A stretch of 64,000 nucleotides of DNA from Novosphingobium aquimarinum (GCF_009746585.1 NZ_WRPO01000001.1:357756-421755); one strand, 5' to 3'; positions 28,532 to 38,338 are shown, counted from the first letter of the stretch. Program-made: numbers and translations. The notes: generated by a model not told the origin, from the sequence alone.

Positions 28532-29425
28532 ATGACCATGATCCAGACTCGCGACACCACTCGCCTTTACGTCAAGACGCTGGGCGAAGGCCGCCCCGTG
28601 ATCCTCATCCACGGCTGGCCGCTGTCGGCCGATTCGTGGGATCCTGTGATGATGGCGCTGGCCGAGAACGGCTATCGCGCCATCGCTTACGACCGTCGCG
28701 GCTTCGGTCGCTCCGACCAGCCACCCAAGGGCTACGACTACGATACGTTCTCGGATGATCTTGCCGACTTCATGGCCGCGACCGGCGCGACGCAGGACGC
28801 CGCGCTCGTCGGCTTCTCGATGGGTGGCGGCGAGATCGCGCGGTACATGTCGCGCCATGGCGGCAAGGGCGTGAGCCAGGCGGTGCTGGTCTCCTCGGTG
28901 GTGCCCTACATGCTCCAAACCGACGACAATCCCCAGGGCGTTCCGGACAGCGTGTTCCAGGAGATGACCGAGGGCATGAAGAAGGATTTTCGCCACTTCT
29001 TCAAGGGCTTCTTCAAGGATTTTTACGGCGTAGGTATGCTGACTCATCCGGTCAGCGACGAGGAACTGCACTGGGCTTGGGCAACCACCATGCAGGCGGG
29101 GCAATACGCCACGCTGCAATCAGCGGCGGCTTTTGCCTACACCGATTTCCGCCCCGACCTCGCGCACTTCAAGGTGCCGACGCTGGTGATCCACGGAACG
29201 GCGGATGAGACCGTGCCGATCGAGGCGACCGCGCACCAAGTGATCGACAAAGTGCCGCAGGCGGAATTGATCGAATACGATGGCGAGCCGCACGCCGTCT
29301 TCGCCACGCAGACGCAGCGCCTGATCGGCGATCTGCTCAACTTCCTTGCGGGTCGCAAGGCCGAGGATCGGCAGGAAATTCTCGATGCGGTGACGGCAAA
29401 CAGCCTTTCCGTCGATCCGCTCTGA
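28532..29425 (+). CDS. Alpha/beta hydrolase (non-heme chloroperoxidase-like)
   Basis: 297 aa from ATG at 28532, with AAGGAGA 8 bases upstream. It shows the oxyanion HGWPLSADSWDPV, the strand YDRRGFGRSD, nucleophile elbow GFSMGGGE with Ser96, the acid in GTADETVP and His in GEPHAVF. It belongs to the cofactor-free haloperoxidase/esterase group, whose natural role is mostly ester or lactone hydrolysis. It lies on the opposite strand inside the imuA-imuB-dnaE2 cassette and ends exactly one base before the GNAT gene's stop. The dnaE2 SOS box lies 110 bp upstream. Confidence 0.88.
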   Translation: MTMIQTRDTTRLYVKTLGEGRPVILIHGWPLSADSWDPVMMALAENGYRAIAYDRRGFGRSDQPPKGYDYDTFSDDLADFMAATGATQDAALVGFSMGGGEIARYMSRHGGKGVSQAVLVSSVVPYMLQTDDNPQGVPDSVFQEMTEGMKKDFRHFFKGFFKDFYGVGMLTHPVSDEELHWAWATTMQAGQYATLQSAAAFAYTDFRPDLAHFKVPTLVIHGTADETVPIEATAHQVIDKVPQAELIEYDGEPHAVFATQTQRLIGDLLNFLAGRKAEDRQEILDAVTANSLSVDPL

Positions 29426-29974
29426 TCAGGCGGGCAGCACCATCCGCACCAAGGGTCTGGCGGCTCCGGTCGCCAGGCACTCCTTCATCTCGATTTCGGT
29501 TTCGACGAAGCCGATCTTAGCGAGCACCCGCCCCGACGCGGGGTTGTCGGTGAAGTAGCCCGCCATCAGCGTACCGGGCCCAAGCAAGCCGATGCCATAG
29601 GCGGCGACGGCGCTCGCGGCTTCGGTCGCGTAGCCCCGACCCCAGCAATCGCGCGCGAAGTAGTACCCCAGTTCCGCCTTTCCGGTCTCGCGATCGAGAT
29701 GCAGCCCGATCATGCCGATGACCGCGAGCGGATCGCCGGTGGTGACGGCCCAGACACAATCGGGCGGGACGATCGCATCGAGGAAGAACCGCGCATCGAC
29801 CTCGGTATAAGGGTGCGGGACACGGGCGACGCGCCGCGCGATCTCGAAGTCGCCGGCGATGGCTAGGATCGCGGCGATGTCGTCCGTGACCGGAACGCGC
29901 AGGCGAAGCCGCGCGGTTCGCAGATGATCGCCGCGTGCTGCGGCTTCCTCGAATCGGTGGACACTGGTTTGCAT
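29426..29974 (-). CDS. GNAT family N-acetyltransferase (RimJ/RimL-like)
   Basis: 182 aa. LRTARLRLRVPVTDDIAAI is the typical opening of RimJ/RimL-type GNATs, and AELGYYFARDCWGRGYATEA contains the acetyl-CoA Q/RxxGxG/A loop (here WGRGYA). NPASGRVLAKIGFVE near the end is the conserved last helix and strand. The acceptor is unknown. It starts 9 bp after the imuB stop on the same strand, so it is probably co-transcribed with imuA-imuB under LexA. Confidence 0.85.
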   Translation of the reverse strand: MQTSVHRFEEAAARGDHLRTARLRLRVPVTDDIAAILAIAGDFEIARRVARVPHPYTEVDARFFLDAIVPPDCVWAVTTGDPLAVIGMIGLHLDRETGKAELGYYFARDCWGRGYATEAASAVAAYGIGLLGPGTLMAGYFTDNPASGRVLAKIGFVETEIEMKECLATGAARPLVRMVLPA

Positions 29975-29983
29975 GCGCCCAGC

Positions 29984-31636
29984 CTATCCGAACAGGCCCT
30001 GCAGGAACCAGTCGGGCGTGCCGCCGCGCCCGTCCCCGGCAATACCGCTACGGTAGATCCAGTAGCGCCGGCCCTCGCCATCCTCGATGCGATAGTAATC
30101 GCGCAGCCGCGCCGAACCGCGTTCGCGCCACCATTCTGGCGCGATGCGTTCGGGTCCTTCGACGCGCAGCACCTCGTGCACCGTACCGCGCCAGCGGAAC
30201 TTGCGCGGCAGGCCATCGGGGCTCTCGTAGATGACCGCGATATGCTCGGGGCGATCCAGCATTTTCAAAGGCCTGTGATGGAAATCGAACTCCTCCAGTG
30301 AGGTTTTTTCCGGCTCGAGCGGGCCCTGCCAGCGTTGTGCGCGCTCCGGCATATGGCTCGCGCGTGAAACCGGGCGGCGCACGGCCTCCATCCCTAGCCG
30401 CACGACGAGCCGGTCGATGCAGGCGGCCAGACTGGTGCCGGGTCCGTCGCCCTCGCCGTCCTGCTCGATATCGGCCTGGACCAGTGCCAGCGGCTCGGTC
30501 CAGGCGGCACGCAAGCGCACCATTTCGAAGCCAAAGCCGGCGTCGACATCCTCAAGCCGTCGGTCGAACAGGCTCGCGATGTGCGCGGCCGCGCGGCTGG
30601 GCGCGGCCATCTCGACCCGGCGCACCACCACCTCGCCATCGACGCGCCACATGCCGAGTTCGAGCCGGCGCGCGCCGAGGCCGCGCCCTTCGAGCTGACG
30701 CGCCATGTCCTCGGCAAGGTCGGCGACGACGCGGTCGAGCAGCGTGCGGTGGCGGATCGGCTCCATCAGCCGGCGCTGCGCCAGCGGGGCATGCGTTGCG
30801 ATCACCGGCAACAGCGGCTCGGGCACACGTCCAAGCAACTGGTCCAGGCGGATCAGCGGATTGGCCGCGGCCGAACGGCGATTGCGGAAGCGCCGCACCA
30901 GCGCCTCGCGCTTAACGCCATGAAGGTCGCCGAGCCGCTTCAGGCCCAATCGGCGCAGCACGGTGAGCGTATCGTCATCAAGCCGCAGCGCCGCGACCGG
31001 CAGCGCGCCGAGCCGCGCGGCGGCATCGTCCTCGGCCCGCAGGATCGCGCTTTGGCCGCCCCCCGCGCGACCGTGATGCGCCAGCGCCCAGGCGGCGCCC
31101 GCCGTGGGCGCGATGGCGAAGCGCGACGCCAGCGCACGGCGCGCGAAAGCGGCGCGGGCATCGGCCAGCAGGCCTTCCTCGCCGCCGAACAAGTGCGCGA
31201 CGCCAGTGACGTCGACGATCAGTCCGTCGGGCGGATCGAGCGCGCTCCACGGTCCCCAGCGCTGCGCCCAGAGCGCGAGCTTTTCGAGGAAAGCGAGGTC
31301 GCCAGCGGGATCGGACGGCGCGACGGCCAGCTGCGGGCACAGCGTACGCGCATCGGCCAGCATCATCCCCGGCTGCGCGCCTGCTTCGAGCCCCGCGTCG
31401 TTGGCGGCGGCAATGCGTGGCCCGTGCGCGGTCTCGGTGATGAGCGCGAGCGGGGCCGCATCGGCGCCCTCGCCCATCGCCAATCCTTCGCTCAGACGCC
31501 AGCGGTCAATCGCGAGCCGCGCGCACCAGATCGCGAGGATTCGGCGGGACGCCGCGCCGGGCGGCGGCGCATGCGGCGGGGCCGGCGGCTCGCGCCCCAT
31601 CGCCTTCAGCGGCAGGAGCGGGAGCGGGCCGGGCAT
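29984..31636 (-). CDS. imuB: ImuB, Y-family polymerase-like protein of the SOS mutasome
   Basis: 550 aa from ATG at 31636 (MPGPLPLLP). RILAIWCARLAIDRWRL is the diverged Y-family palm start; DPPDGLIVDVTGVAHLFGGE and LRRLGLKRLGDLHG are typical of ImuB. ImuB lacks the catalytic carboxylates of active Y-family polymerases and acts as a hub binding the beta clamp, ImuA and DnaE2. The ATG is one base after the imuA stop (TGACATG), so the two are coupled. A Pro/Ala-rich N-terminal stretch precedes the conserved region; an internal ATG near residue 13 is an alternative start. Confidence 0.9.
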   Translation of the reverse strand: MPGPLPLLPLKAMGREPPAPPHAPPPGAASRRILAIWCARLAIDRWRLSEGLAMGEGADAAPLALITETAHGPRIAAANDAGLEAGAQPGMMLADARTLCPQLAVAPSDPAGDLAFLEKLALWAQRWGPWSALDPPDGLIVDVTGVAHLFGGEEGLLADARAAFARRALASRFAIAPTAGAAWALAHHGRAGGGQSAILRAEDDAAARLGALPVAALRLDDDTLTVLRRLGLKRLGDLHGVKREALVRRFRNRRSAAANPLIRLDQLLGRVPEPLLPVIATHAPLAQRRLMEPIRHRTLLDRVVADLAEDMARQLEGRGLGARRLELGMWRVDGEVVVRRVEMAAPSRAAAHIASLFDRRLEDVDAGFGFEMVRLRAAWTEPLALVQADIEQDGEGDGPGTSLAACIDRLVVRLGMEAVRRPVSRASHMPERAQRWQGPLEPEKTSLEEFDFHHRPLKMLDRPEHIAVIYESPDGLPRKFRWRGTVHEVLRVEGPERIAPEWWRERGSARLRDYYRIEDGEGRRYWIYRSGIAGDGRGGTPDWFLQGLFG

Positions 31637-31637
31637 G

Positions 31638-32465
31638 TCAGCCGGTCTCGCTGCGCGCTTCCTGGCCTTCCTGCCGTGCCAGCCTGTCCTGTCTGGACAT
31701 CGTCGCGCCGAACAGGCCGTGCGGCACCATGGTGAGCGGTTCGGAAGATGCGGCAGCGGGACGCTCGGCAGCCAGGACGCCGTCGTCACGCAAGGTCCAG
31801 GTTCCCGGCGGGTGGCGACGCGCGCGGAACAGCTCGGCGCGCCAGGTGGGGGTGCCGGGCGCCTGCGGGTTCCAGCGCGGTGGTGGCGAGGCGGCGGCGG
31901 CGGCCTCCCAGCGCATTCGCGCCGAGGAGAGATCGCGCCGCGCATCGATCCGCACCAGCCAGAACGGGACGCCGTGGCGCTCGGCGGCAAGGCTGAGCCG
32001 GCGCGAGGCGGTGAAGTCGAGCGCGCGCGGATTGCCCGCGATTTCCCCTACCACGAATGCAAGATCGCGGCAGCGCAGCCCTTCCTCGAGCGCGAACAGC
32101 GCATCTTCCGCGCTCGCGGCGGCGACGTGGATCAGGCGGTGGCGCAAGCCCCGCGGCAGTCCGGGGCGATAGGGCCGGCCAGAGCGGCGTAGCGCCTCAC
32201 GGTCCTGCACCCACAGCCACATGCGCTCGTCCGGCACATCGGCGACGGGATCGGGGCGCGCGGCGCGCATCCGGTCCCGCGCGAAAGCGAGCGCCAGCGC
32301 GGTGCCGGTCGCCTCGCCGCCGCGTGCGAAAATCTCGGCATGGGGCACTTCGTCGGAGACTTCGCCGGGCCGCCATTCGGCCTTGCGCACGGCAGTGAGA
32401 GCCCCGGGCGCGGGGATCGCGGGAGGGGCTTCGGAGGGAATCGAATCGGGTGTCGCTTGAGCCAT
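31638..32465 (-). CDS. imuA: ImuA, RecA-like protein of the SOS mutasome
   Basis: 275 aa. A proline-rich N-terminus is followed by the ImuA core (EVPHAEIFARGGEATGTALAL, MWLWVQDREALRRSGRPYRP, DLAFVVGEIAGNPRALDFTA) and a variable C-terminus. ImuA is a RecA-related protein that lacks strand-exchange activity but is needed for DnaE2-dependent translesion synthesis. It is first in the order imuA-imuB-GNAT. A perfect LexA box begins on the very next base before its ATG, which implies a very short or absent 5' leader. Confidence 0.85.
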   Translation of the reverse strand: MAQATPDSIPSEAPPAIPAPGALTAVRKAEWRPGEVSDEVPHAEIFARGGEATGTALALAFARDRMRAARPDPVADVPDERMWLWVQDREALRRSGRPYRPGLPRGLRHRLIHVAAASAEDALFALEEGLRCRDLAFVVGEIAGNPRALDFTASRRLSLAAERHGVPFWLVRIDARRDLSSARMRWEAAAAASPPPRWNPQAPGTPTWRAELFRARRHPPGTWTLRDDGVLAAERPAAASSEPLTMVPHGLFGATMSRQDRLARQEGQEARSETG

Positions 32466-32480
32466 GTTCTATTTATGTTC
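32466..32480. promoter_or_regulatory. SOS (LexA) box abutting imuA start
   Basis: GTTCTATTTATGTTC matches GTTC-N7-GTTC exactly. On the imuA strand the box ends directly at the ATG. A CATAAA element inside it, with TTGCGC 17 bases upstream, could be the promoter, placing transcription start close to the start codon. Confidence 0.85.
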
Positions 32481-32526
32481 TCACGCACGCCGATGCGCAA
32501 GAACCTCTCGGGACAGGTCCACAAGA

Positions 32527-32550
32527 GGAAGGGGCCTTGCGGCCCCTTCC
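32527..32550. terminator. Hairpin after the amino-acid permease
   Basis: A perfect 10-bp stem (GGAAGGGGCC with GGCCCCTTCC) and a TTGC loop, 23 bp beyond the permease stop. Tails are only weakly T-rich on both strands, so it is a plausible but not textbook terminator for the permease. Confidence 0.6.
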
Positions 32551-32572
32551 CCCTTGTCGTCGAATGATCCGA

Positions 32573-34126
32573 TCAGTTGACCGGCGGCACCGGCTGCGGC
32601 GGCGCGTCGGGATCGTCTTCGTGCACTTCGACACGGCCGAGACCCACGTGGCTCTTGCGATAGCCGTAAAGGAAATAGACCACGAGGCCGATTCCGCCCC
32701 AGACGGGCAGCACCATCTTCGCCTCGAACGGCAGGTTGAAATAGAGCCCGAGCGTGCCGATGATCGCCAAGGGCGCGACCACCCACACCAGCGGCGTGCG
32801 GAACGGGCGATGCCGATCGGGCTGGGTACGGCGCAAGATCAACACCGCGATCGCGACCATGAAGAACGCAAACAGCGTGCCCGAGTTCGAAATGTCGGCC
32901 AGCTGACCGACCGGCAGGAAGGCGGCGAAGAAGGCCACCGCAACACCCGTGATCATCGTGACGATGTGCGGCGTCTTCCATTTGGGGTGGATCGAAGCGA
33001 GCTTCTCGGGAAGCAGGCCGTCACGCGCCATCACGAAGAAGATGCGCGTCTGGCCGAACAGCATGATCAGGATCACCGAAGGCAGCGCCAGGAACGCCGC
33101 GACGCCGATCAGGTCACCGATCCGCGCCCATCCGATCTCGCGCAGAACATGCGCAAGCGCCTCGCGCGAGCAGACCAACGGCTCAGTCCCCGCCGCGATC
33201 AGCGACTGGCACTGCTGCGCCAGCTCCGGCGTTCCCGGAGCGAGAATTTCGCCGTTGGGACCGTACACCGGCTGTGCGCCCAGCGCGCCAATCGCCCCTG
33301 CCGCGACGAGCAAGTAGAAGATGGTACAAATCGCGAGACTGCCGACCAGCCCGATCGGCACGTTGCGCTGCGGATTCTTGGTTTCTTCGGCCGCGGTCGA
33401 GACCGCGTCGAAGCCGACATAGGCGAAGAAGATCGAAGCCGCCGCGCCGACCGCGCCGAGCCCCGCGCCCTGGCCGTTGCCGAACCAGCCATTGGGCATG
33501 AACGGTTCGAAGTTGGCTCCACGCACGACCGGCAGAGTGAGCGCGATGAACACGGTGAGCGCAGCCACCTTGATCGTCACCAGCACTGCATTGACTCGCG
33601 CGCTCTCGCTGGTGCCGATCATCAGCAGCAGCGTGACCAGCAACGCGATCACCAGCGCCGGCAGGTTGACGATCCCGCCCGCATAGGGTCCGACCACCAA
33701 GGTCGGCGGCAGCGCGATCCCCCAGGAATTGAGCAGGCCGACGAAGTAGCCCGACCAGCCCACCGAGACCGCGCTGGCGGCGACGGCATATTCGAGGATC
33801 AGCGCCCAGCCCACCATCCAGGCGAGCAGCTCGCCCATGACCGCGTAGGTATAAGTATATGCCGAGCCCGACACGGGCACCATCGAAGCGATTTCGGAAT
33901 AGCACAGCGCCGCAACGCCGCAGACAACCGCCGCGATCACGAAGGCCCACATCATGCCGGGCCCCGCCTTCTGCGCGGCTTCCGACGTCAGGACGAAAAT
34001 GCCGGTGCCGATGATGGCACCTACGCCTAGCAGGGTTAACTGGATCGCGCCCAGTGTGCGCGTGAGGGATTTCTTCTCGGCTGTCGCCAAAATGGCGTCC
34101 AGCGGCTTCACGCGTCCGAAGATCAT
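32573..34126 (-). CDS. APC superfamily amino-acid permease
   Basis: 517 aa with about 12 TM segments. [19 protein letters not shown] is the classical TM1 substrate/ion-binding helix (GAxIGTGIF) of APC carriers. [19 protein letters not shown] and [20 protein letters not shown] are the other signatures, characteristic of the cationic amino acid transporter (CAT/YfnA-like) branch. It should import an amino acid with H+ or by exchange; the substrate cannot be read. It diverges from panB across 176 bp and is followed by a hairpin. Confidence 0.9.
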   Translation of the reverse strand: MIFGRVKPLDAILATAEKKSLTRTLGAIQLTLLGVGAIIGTGIFVLTSEAAQKAGPGMMWAFVIAAVVCGVAALCYSEIASMVPVSGSAYTYTYAVMGELLAWMVGWALILEYAVAASAVSVGWSGYFVGLLNSWGIALPPTLVVGPYAGGIVNLPALVIALLVTLLLMIGTSESARVNAVLVTIKVAALTVFIALTLPVVRGANFEPFMPNGWFGNGQGAGLGAVGAAASIFFAYVGFDAVSTAAEETKNPQRNVPIGLVGSLAICTIFYLLVAAGAIGALGAQPVYGPNGEILAPGTPELAQQCQSLIAAGTEPLVCSREALAHVLREIGWARIGDLIGVAAFLALPSVILIMLFGQTRIFFVMARDGLLPEKLASIHPKWKTPHIVTMITGVAVAFFAAFLPVGQLADISNSGTLFAFFMVAIAVLILRRTQPDRHRPFRTPLVWVVAPLAIIGTLGLYFNLPFEAKMVLPVWGGIGLVVYFLYGYRKSHVGLGRVEVHEDDPDAPPQPVPPVN

Positions 34127-34302
34127 GCGGGAAAGGGCTCCTGCCGGGGCGTGCGACGGACTGCCCGCCGCATCAGCCGGAAAGCGCAGATGCTTATGCG
34201 CTTTTTCCCCGCACGCAATACCCCCTGCCCGCTAACCCCCAATCGCGTTCCTTGCATCAACCCGCTTTGCGCCGGGCCGGCCTGCGCGCTAGAAGCGCCG
34301 CC

Positions 34303-35175
34303 ATGTCCACGACCTTTCAGCTCGACACCGCGACCAGCCGTGCCAATCCGACCCCGCAGCCGATGAAGCGGCTGACCGTACCCGCGATCAAGCGTCGCAA
34401 GTCAGACGGCAAAACCGACGAGCCGCTGGTCATGCTCACCGCCTATACCGCGCGTCAGGCCCAGTTGCTCGATCCGCATTGCGACATGCTGCTGGTGGGA
34501 GATTCGCTCGGCCAAGTGATCTACGGGTTGCCTTCGACACTGCCGGTCACGCTCGACATGATGATCGCGCATGGCGCAGCCGTGGTGCGCGGCAGCTATC
34601 ATGCGCTGGTGATCGTCGACATGCCGTTCGGCGCCTACGAGGCGAGCCCGCAGGATGCCTTTCGCGCCGCCAGCCGGATCATGGCCGAGACCGGAGCCGC
34701 GGCAGTCAAGCTGGAAGGCGGGCAAGCGATAGCCGAGACAATCGCGTTCCTGTCCGCGCGCGGCATTCCGGTGATGGCGCATGTCGGCCTCACCCCGCAG
34801 GCGGTCAATGCGCTGGGCGGCTACGCCGCACGCGGACGCAGCCAGGAGGAGCACGAGAAGATCCTGGCGGACGGGAAGGCCGTGGCCGATGCGGGCGCCT
34901 TCGCGATGGTCGTGGAAGGCGTCGTCGAACCGATCGCGGTGGCGCTGACCGGCGCGGTCGAAGTGCCCGTGATCGGCATCGGCGCATCGGCGCAATGCGA
35001 CGGACAAGTGCTCGTCACGGAAGACATGCTGGGCATGTTCGAGCGCGTGCCGCGCTTCGTGAAACGTTATGGCGACATGGCGGGATACATCTCGGAGACG
35101 GCGGCGAACTATGCCAGCGAAGTCCGCTCCCGCGCCTTTCCCACCGAAGCGCAGACCTATCAGCCCAAGTCCTGA
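34303..35175 (+). CDS. panB: 3-methyl-2-oxobutanoate hydroxymethyltransferase
   Basis: 290 aa from ATG at 34303 (MSTTFQLD); a second ATG 20 codons on ([13 protein letters not shown]) gives the minimal family length. [42 protein letters not shown] and AHVGLTPQ are PanB motifs, including the Mg-binding Asp and catalytic Glu. It transfers a hydroxymethyl group from methylene-THF to 2-ketoisovalerate for pantothenate. panC and panD are not adjacent. It converges on the TPR gene with a 9-bp gap. Confidence 0.94.
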   Translation: MSTTFQLDTATSRANPTPQPMKRLTVPAIKRRKSDGKTDEPLVMLTAYTARQAQLLDPHCDMLLVGDSLGQVIYGLPSTLPVTLDMMIAHGAAVVRGSYHALVIVDMPFGAYEASPQDAFRAASRIMAETGAAAVKLEGGQAIAETIAFLSARGIPVMAHVGLTPQAVNALGGYAARGRSQEEHEKILADGKAVADAGAFAMVVEGVVEPIAVALTGAVEVPVIGIGASAQCDGQVLVTEDMLGMFERVPRFVKRYGDMAGYISETAANYASEVRSRAFPTEAQTYQPKS

Positions 35176-35184
35176 GCGGCGCGC

Positions 35185-37005
35185 CTAGCCTCGCGAATCG
35201 GCAAGCTTGATACGGGCTTGCGCGAGCAGCGCATTGTCCCCCATCATCGCGCGGGCCTTGTCGAGCAGGGCCGCGGCCGTTTGCGGTCTGCGCCCGCCTT
35301 CGACCAGCGCGAGCCCGAGCGCCTGGCTGGCGACCGGATTGGCGCGCTGCAGGCGATACGCGCCTTGCGCTTCGACCTCGCCTTCTGCGGCATCGCCGGC
35401 GCCGATCTCGACCATGGCAAGATCGGCCAGAAGCTGCACATCGCGGCCGCTGCCGGTCTGGGAGAGATATTCGAGGATCCTCTCGGCGCGGGCCAGGTCG
35501 TTCGCGCGCACCGCGAGTATCGCGGCAAGCCGCAGCGCAGTGCGACTGGTCGGCGTCTGCAGGAGATAGCCTCTCACGAGCAACTGCGCCCCGGCGAAGT
35601 CCTGCCGCGCCAGCGTCGCCTGGAAGCGCCGCAGCAGCAGGCCGTCCGACATGCGGATCGCACCCGCCGCCGCATAGCGAACGTCCGCCTCCGCGGCGTT
35701 GCCGAGCGCGAGCTGGACGTCGCCGGCGGCAAGCAGGTTTTCGCGGTTGCCGGGTAGTGCCGCGCGCCTGGCCTCGGCGAGCCGTTGCGCCTCCTGCAAC
35801 CGACCCTGCGCCAGCAGTTCGCCGACCGGGCCCTTGTCGGCTTCCGGCCGAAAGCTGGCCGTGCGCGGCGCGGCGGCGCGATCGAGCAAAGGCGCGGCAT
35901 TCTCGCGCTCGCCGAGAACCTCATAGGCACGCGCGACCGTGGTGAGAAGGTAGGGATCGGCACCCGGATCCGCGACCGCGCTGGCCATGCGACGTGTGAG
36001 ATATCGATACTCACCACCGAGATAGAGCGCGCGCGCCAGCAGATGACGCGCCCTGACGTTGTCGGGGTGTCGTTCGAGAAAGATCTCGAGCTGCTCGGCG
36101 GCCACCGCTGCGTTGCCTGCCCCAAGCTCGAGCGTGGCCTCGAACAACATGACCGCCGAGACGCTTGCGAGCTTGTTGCCGGTGCGGTTCAGCAAAGCGC
36201 GGGCAAGCTCGAAATTGCCCGCACGCGCGGCGATCACCGACTGGAGGAAATAGGCCTGCGGATTTCCTGGCGAGAGTTCGAGCACGCGTCGCGTGACCAC
36301 GACCGCCTCGCTTGCGCGATTGAGCTCCCCGAGCGTCGCGGCGTACTCGAGAAGGACGGGGACATCATTCGGATCCTGCGACAGCGCCGCCTCGAACCAG
36401 GGCAGCGCGGCGCGCAGGCCGTAGCCATCGCGCACGAGTTGCCCGCGAAACAGCAGGGCCGCGGTATCCGACGGATCGAGCGCCACGGCATGGTTCGCCG
36501 CCTCGATGGCGAGCGCATGCTGCCCTCCCCGATAGCGCAACCGCCCGATCTCGACCCAAAGACTGGCATCATCGGGATCGACCTTGAGGGCCTTGTCGTA
36601 GGCCTTGCCGGCGGCAGGCAAGTTGCCATCACGCTGCTCGAGGCGTGCCAGCGCGCGAAAGCCGGCGAAGGCGGTGTCGGCCGTGAAATTCTGCGGTTCG
36701 AGCCAGCGTCGCGCCCGGTCCGGCGCATCACGCGCCAGCATCGCTTCCCCCATCAGGGCCGCGAGCGCTTGGGGTGGCACTCCTGCGTCGAGCGCCTTGC
36801 CGAGCTTGACTTCGGCATCAACGCCGTCGCCGCGTTCGAGGGCCGCGCGGGCTTGCTCGATCAACTCGCTGGTCGAAGGCGGATCGGCCCGCAGCGGCCA
36901 AGCGCACGCAAGCAGCGCCGCTACGGCGAATGCCAGAGCGAGGCCACGCCGCTGCCTTCGCCAAGGGCGATCAGGCGCTGAGATCGTACTGCTTGAGGAG
37001 ATCAT
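35185..37005 (-). CDS. Periplasmic TPR-repeat protein (PrsT-like)
   Basis: 606 aa. The signal peptide is about residues 18-40 (ALAFAVAALLACAWPLRA). At least ten TPR-like helical pairs follow (for example GKAYDKALKVDPDDASLWVE, ALPWFEAALSQDPNDVPVLL, EAVVVTRRVLELSPGNPQAY). Its place directly after prsR resembles the TPR protein PrsT of PEP-CTERM systems, which is usually near 900 aa, so this is a shortened or different member. Its ATG lies 35 bp inside prsR, so it is strongly coupled. Probably a scaffold for exopolysaccharide assembly; inferred. Confidence 0.75.
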   Translation of the reverse strand: MISSSSTISAPDRPWRRQRRGLALAFAVAALLACAWPLRADPPSTSELIEQARAALERGDGVDAEVKLGKALDAGVPPQALAALMGEAMLARDAPDRARRWLEPQNFTADTAFAGFRALARLEQRDGNLPAAGKAYDKALKVDPDDASLWVEIGRLRYRGGQHALAIEAANHAVALDPSDTAALLFRGQLVRDGYGLRAALPWFEAALSQDPNDVPVLLEYAATLGELNRASEAVVVTRRVLELSPGNPQAYFLQSVIAARAGNFELARALLNRTGNKLASVSAVMLFEATLELGAGNAAVAAEQLEIFLERHPDNVRARHLLARALYLGGEYRYLTRRMASAVADPGADPYLLTTVARAYEVLGERENAAPLLDRAAAPRTASFRPEADKGPVGELLAQGRLQEAQRLAEARRAALPGNRENLLAAGDVQLALGNAAEADVRYAAAGAIRMSDGLLLRRFQATLARQDFAGAQLLVRGYLLQTPTSRTALRLAAILAVRANDLARAERILEYLSQTGSGRDVQLLADLAMVEIGAGDAAEGEVEAQGAYRLQRANPVASQALGLALVEGGRRPQTAAALLDKARAMMGDNALLAQARIKLADSRG

Positions 37006-38338
37006 ACAAGGTCGGTCGGCTGATACCGAGAAGCTTGGCGGTGCTGGAAATGTTCCCCTCGCTGCGCGCGAGCGCGTGGCGGATCACCTTGCGGTCCGCC
37101 AGTTCGCGCGCCGACTTGAGGTTCAGCGCCGTGACTTTCTGTTCCTCCCGATCCCCGAGATCGAGGTCGGTGGCGGAGACCAGCTTCTCGTCGGCCATGA
37201 TGACCGCGCGCTTCACTCGGTTCTCCAGTTCGCGCACGTTGCCGGGCCAAGCCCAGGAATCGATCGCGGCGAGCGCGTCCGAGGCGAAACCCCGCACTTT
37301 GGGATTCATTTCGGCGGCAAAGCGCGTGAGGAACGCCTTGGCGAGCAGGATCGCGTCGCCGGGCCGTTCGGACAGCGACGGGATCTTCACCACGATCTCG
37401 GCAAGGCGATAGTACAGATCCTCGCGGAAGCGCCCCTCGGCAATCATCGCCTCGAGATCCTGATGCGTGGCGCACACGATCCGCGTATCGACGGCGATCG
37501 AATCGCGCGAACCGACGCGTTCGATCACCCGCTCCTGCAGGAAGCGCAGCAGCTTGACCTGCAGTTGCAGCGGGATGTCGCCAACCTCGTCGAGGAACAG
37601 CGTGCCCCCGCCGGCCTGCTCGATTTTGCCCTGCGTGGTCTTCACCGCCCCGGTAAAGGCGCCCTTCTCGTGCCCGAACAGCTCGCTTTCGAGCAGGTTC
37701 TCGGGAATCGCGGCGCAATTGATCGCAACGAATTCGCCGCCCGCCCGATCGCTGGCATCATGGAGGCCGCGGGCCAGAAGTTCCTTGCCGGTCCCACTTG
37801 CGCCCAGCAGCATCACCGAAACGTTGGTGTTCGCCACTCGCTCGATAGTGCGGGCGACGCGCACCATTTCCGGCGCGGCAGTGACCAGCCGCCCAAGGAC
37901 TTTCTCGCCCTTGTCGACTTTCGCGGCGAGCTTACGGTTCTCCGCCTCCAGCTTATGCAGCTGCAGCGCGCGGCGGACGATCAGACCGAGCGCATCGATA
38001 TCGACGGGCTTCTGGTAGAAATCGTAGGCCCCGCGCGCGATGGCGTGCAGCGCACTTTCGCGAGCGCCGTGCCCCGACGCGACGACGACTTTGGTATCGG
38101 GCTTGAGCGCCATGATTTCGTCGAGCACCGCGAACCCTTCGCTGGTGCCGTCGGGGTCCGGCGGCAGGCCGAGATCGAGCGTGACGACGTCGGGCACTTC
38201 AGACCGCAACGCCGTGATCGCAGAGGCGCGGTCGCCTGCGACGATCACTTCGAAATCCTCGTAAGCCCACTTCAGCTGCGCCTGGAGACCGGCATCGTCC
38301 TCCACCACAAGGAGCTTGGGTTTGGCGTCCGTCGTCAT
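36971..38338 (-). CDS. prsR: PEP-CTERM-box response regulator (sigma-54 activator)
   Basis: 455 aa NtrC-type regulator. The receiver domain has DD at 14-15, phospho-acceptor D55 in VVTLDLGLPP and K110. The AAA+ domain has Walker A GASGTGKE (179-186), the sigma-54 contact loop GAFTGA (226-231), and LFLDEVGDIP. The C-terminal Fis-type HTH is NISSTAKLLGISRPTLYDLL. The PDPDGTSEGF insertion and neighbour PrsK mark the PEP-CTERM/XrtA type. It overlaps prsK by 4 bp. Confidence 0.9.
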   Translation of the reverse strand: MTTDAKPKLLVVEDDAGLQAQLKWAYEDFEVIVAGDRASAITALRSEVPDVVTLDLGLPPDPDGTSEGFAVLDEIMALKPDTKVVVASGHGARESALHAIARGAYDFYQKPVDIDALGLIVRRALQLHKLEAENRKLAAKVDKGEKVLGRLVTAAPEMVRVARTIERVANTNVSVMLLGASGTGKELLARGLHDASDRAGGEFVAINCAAIPENLLESELFGHEKGAFTGAVKTTQGKIEQAGGGTLFLDEVGDIPLQLQVKLLRFLQERVIERVGSRDSIAVDTRIVCATHQDLEAMIAEGRFREDLYYRLAEIVVKIPSLSERPGDAILLAKAFLTRFAAEMNPKVRGFASDALAAIDSWAWPGNVRELENRVKRAVIMADEKLVSATDLDLGDREEQKVTALNLKSARELADRKVIRHALARSEGNISSTAKLLGISRPTLYDLLKQYDLSA

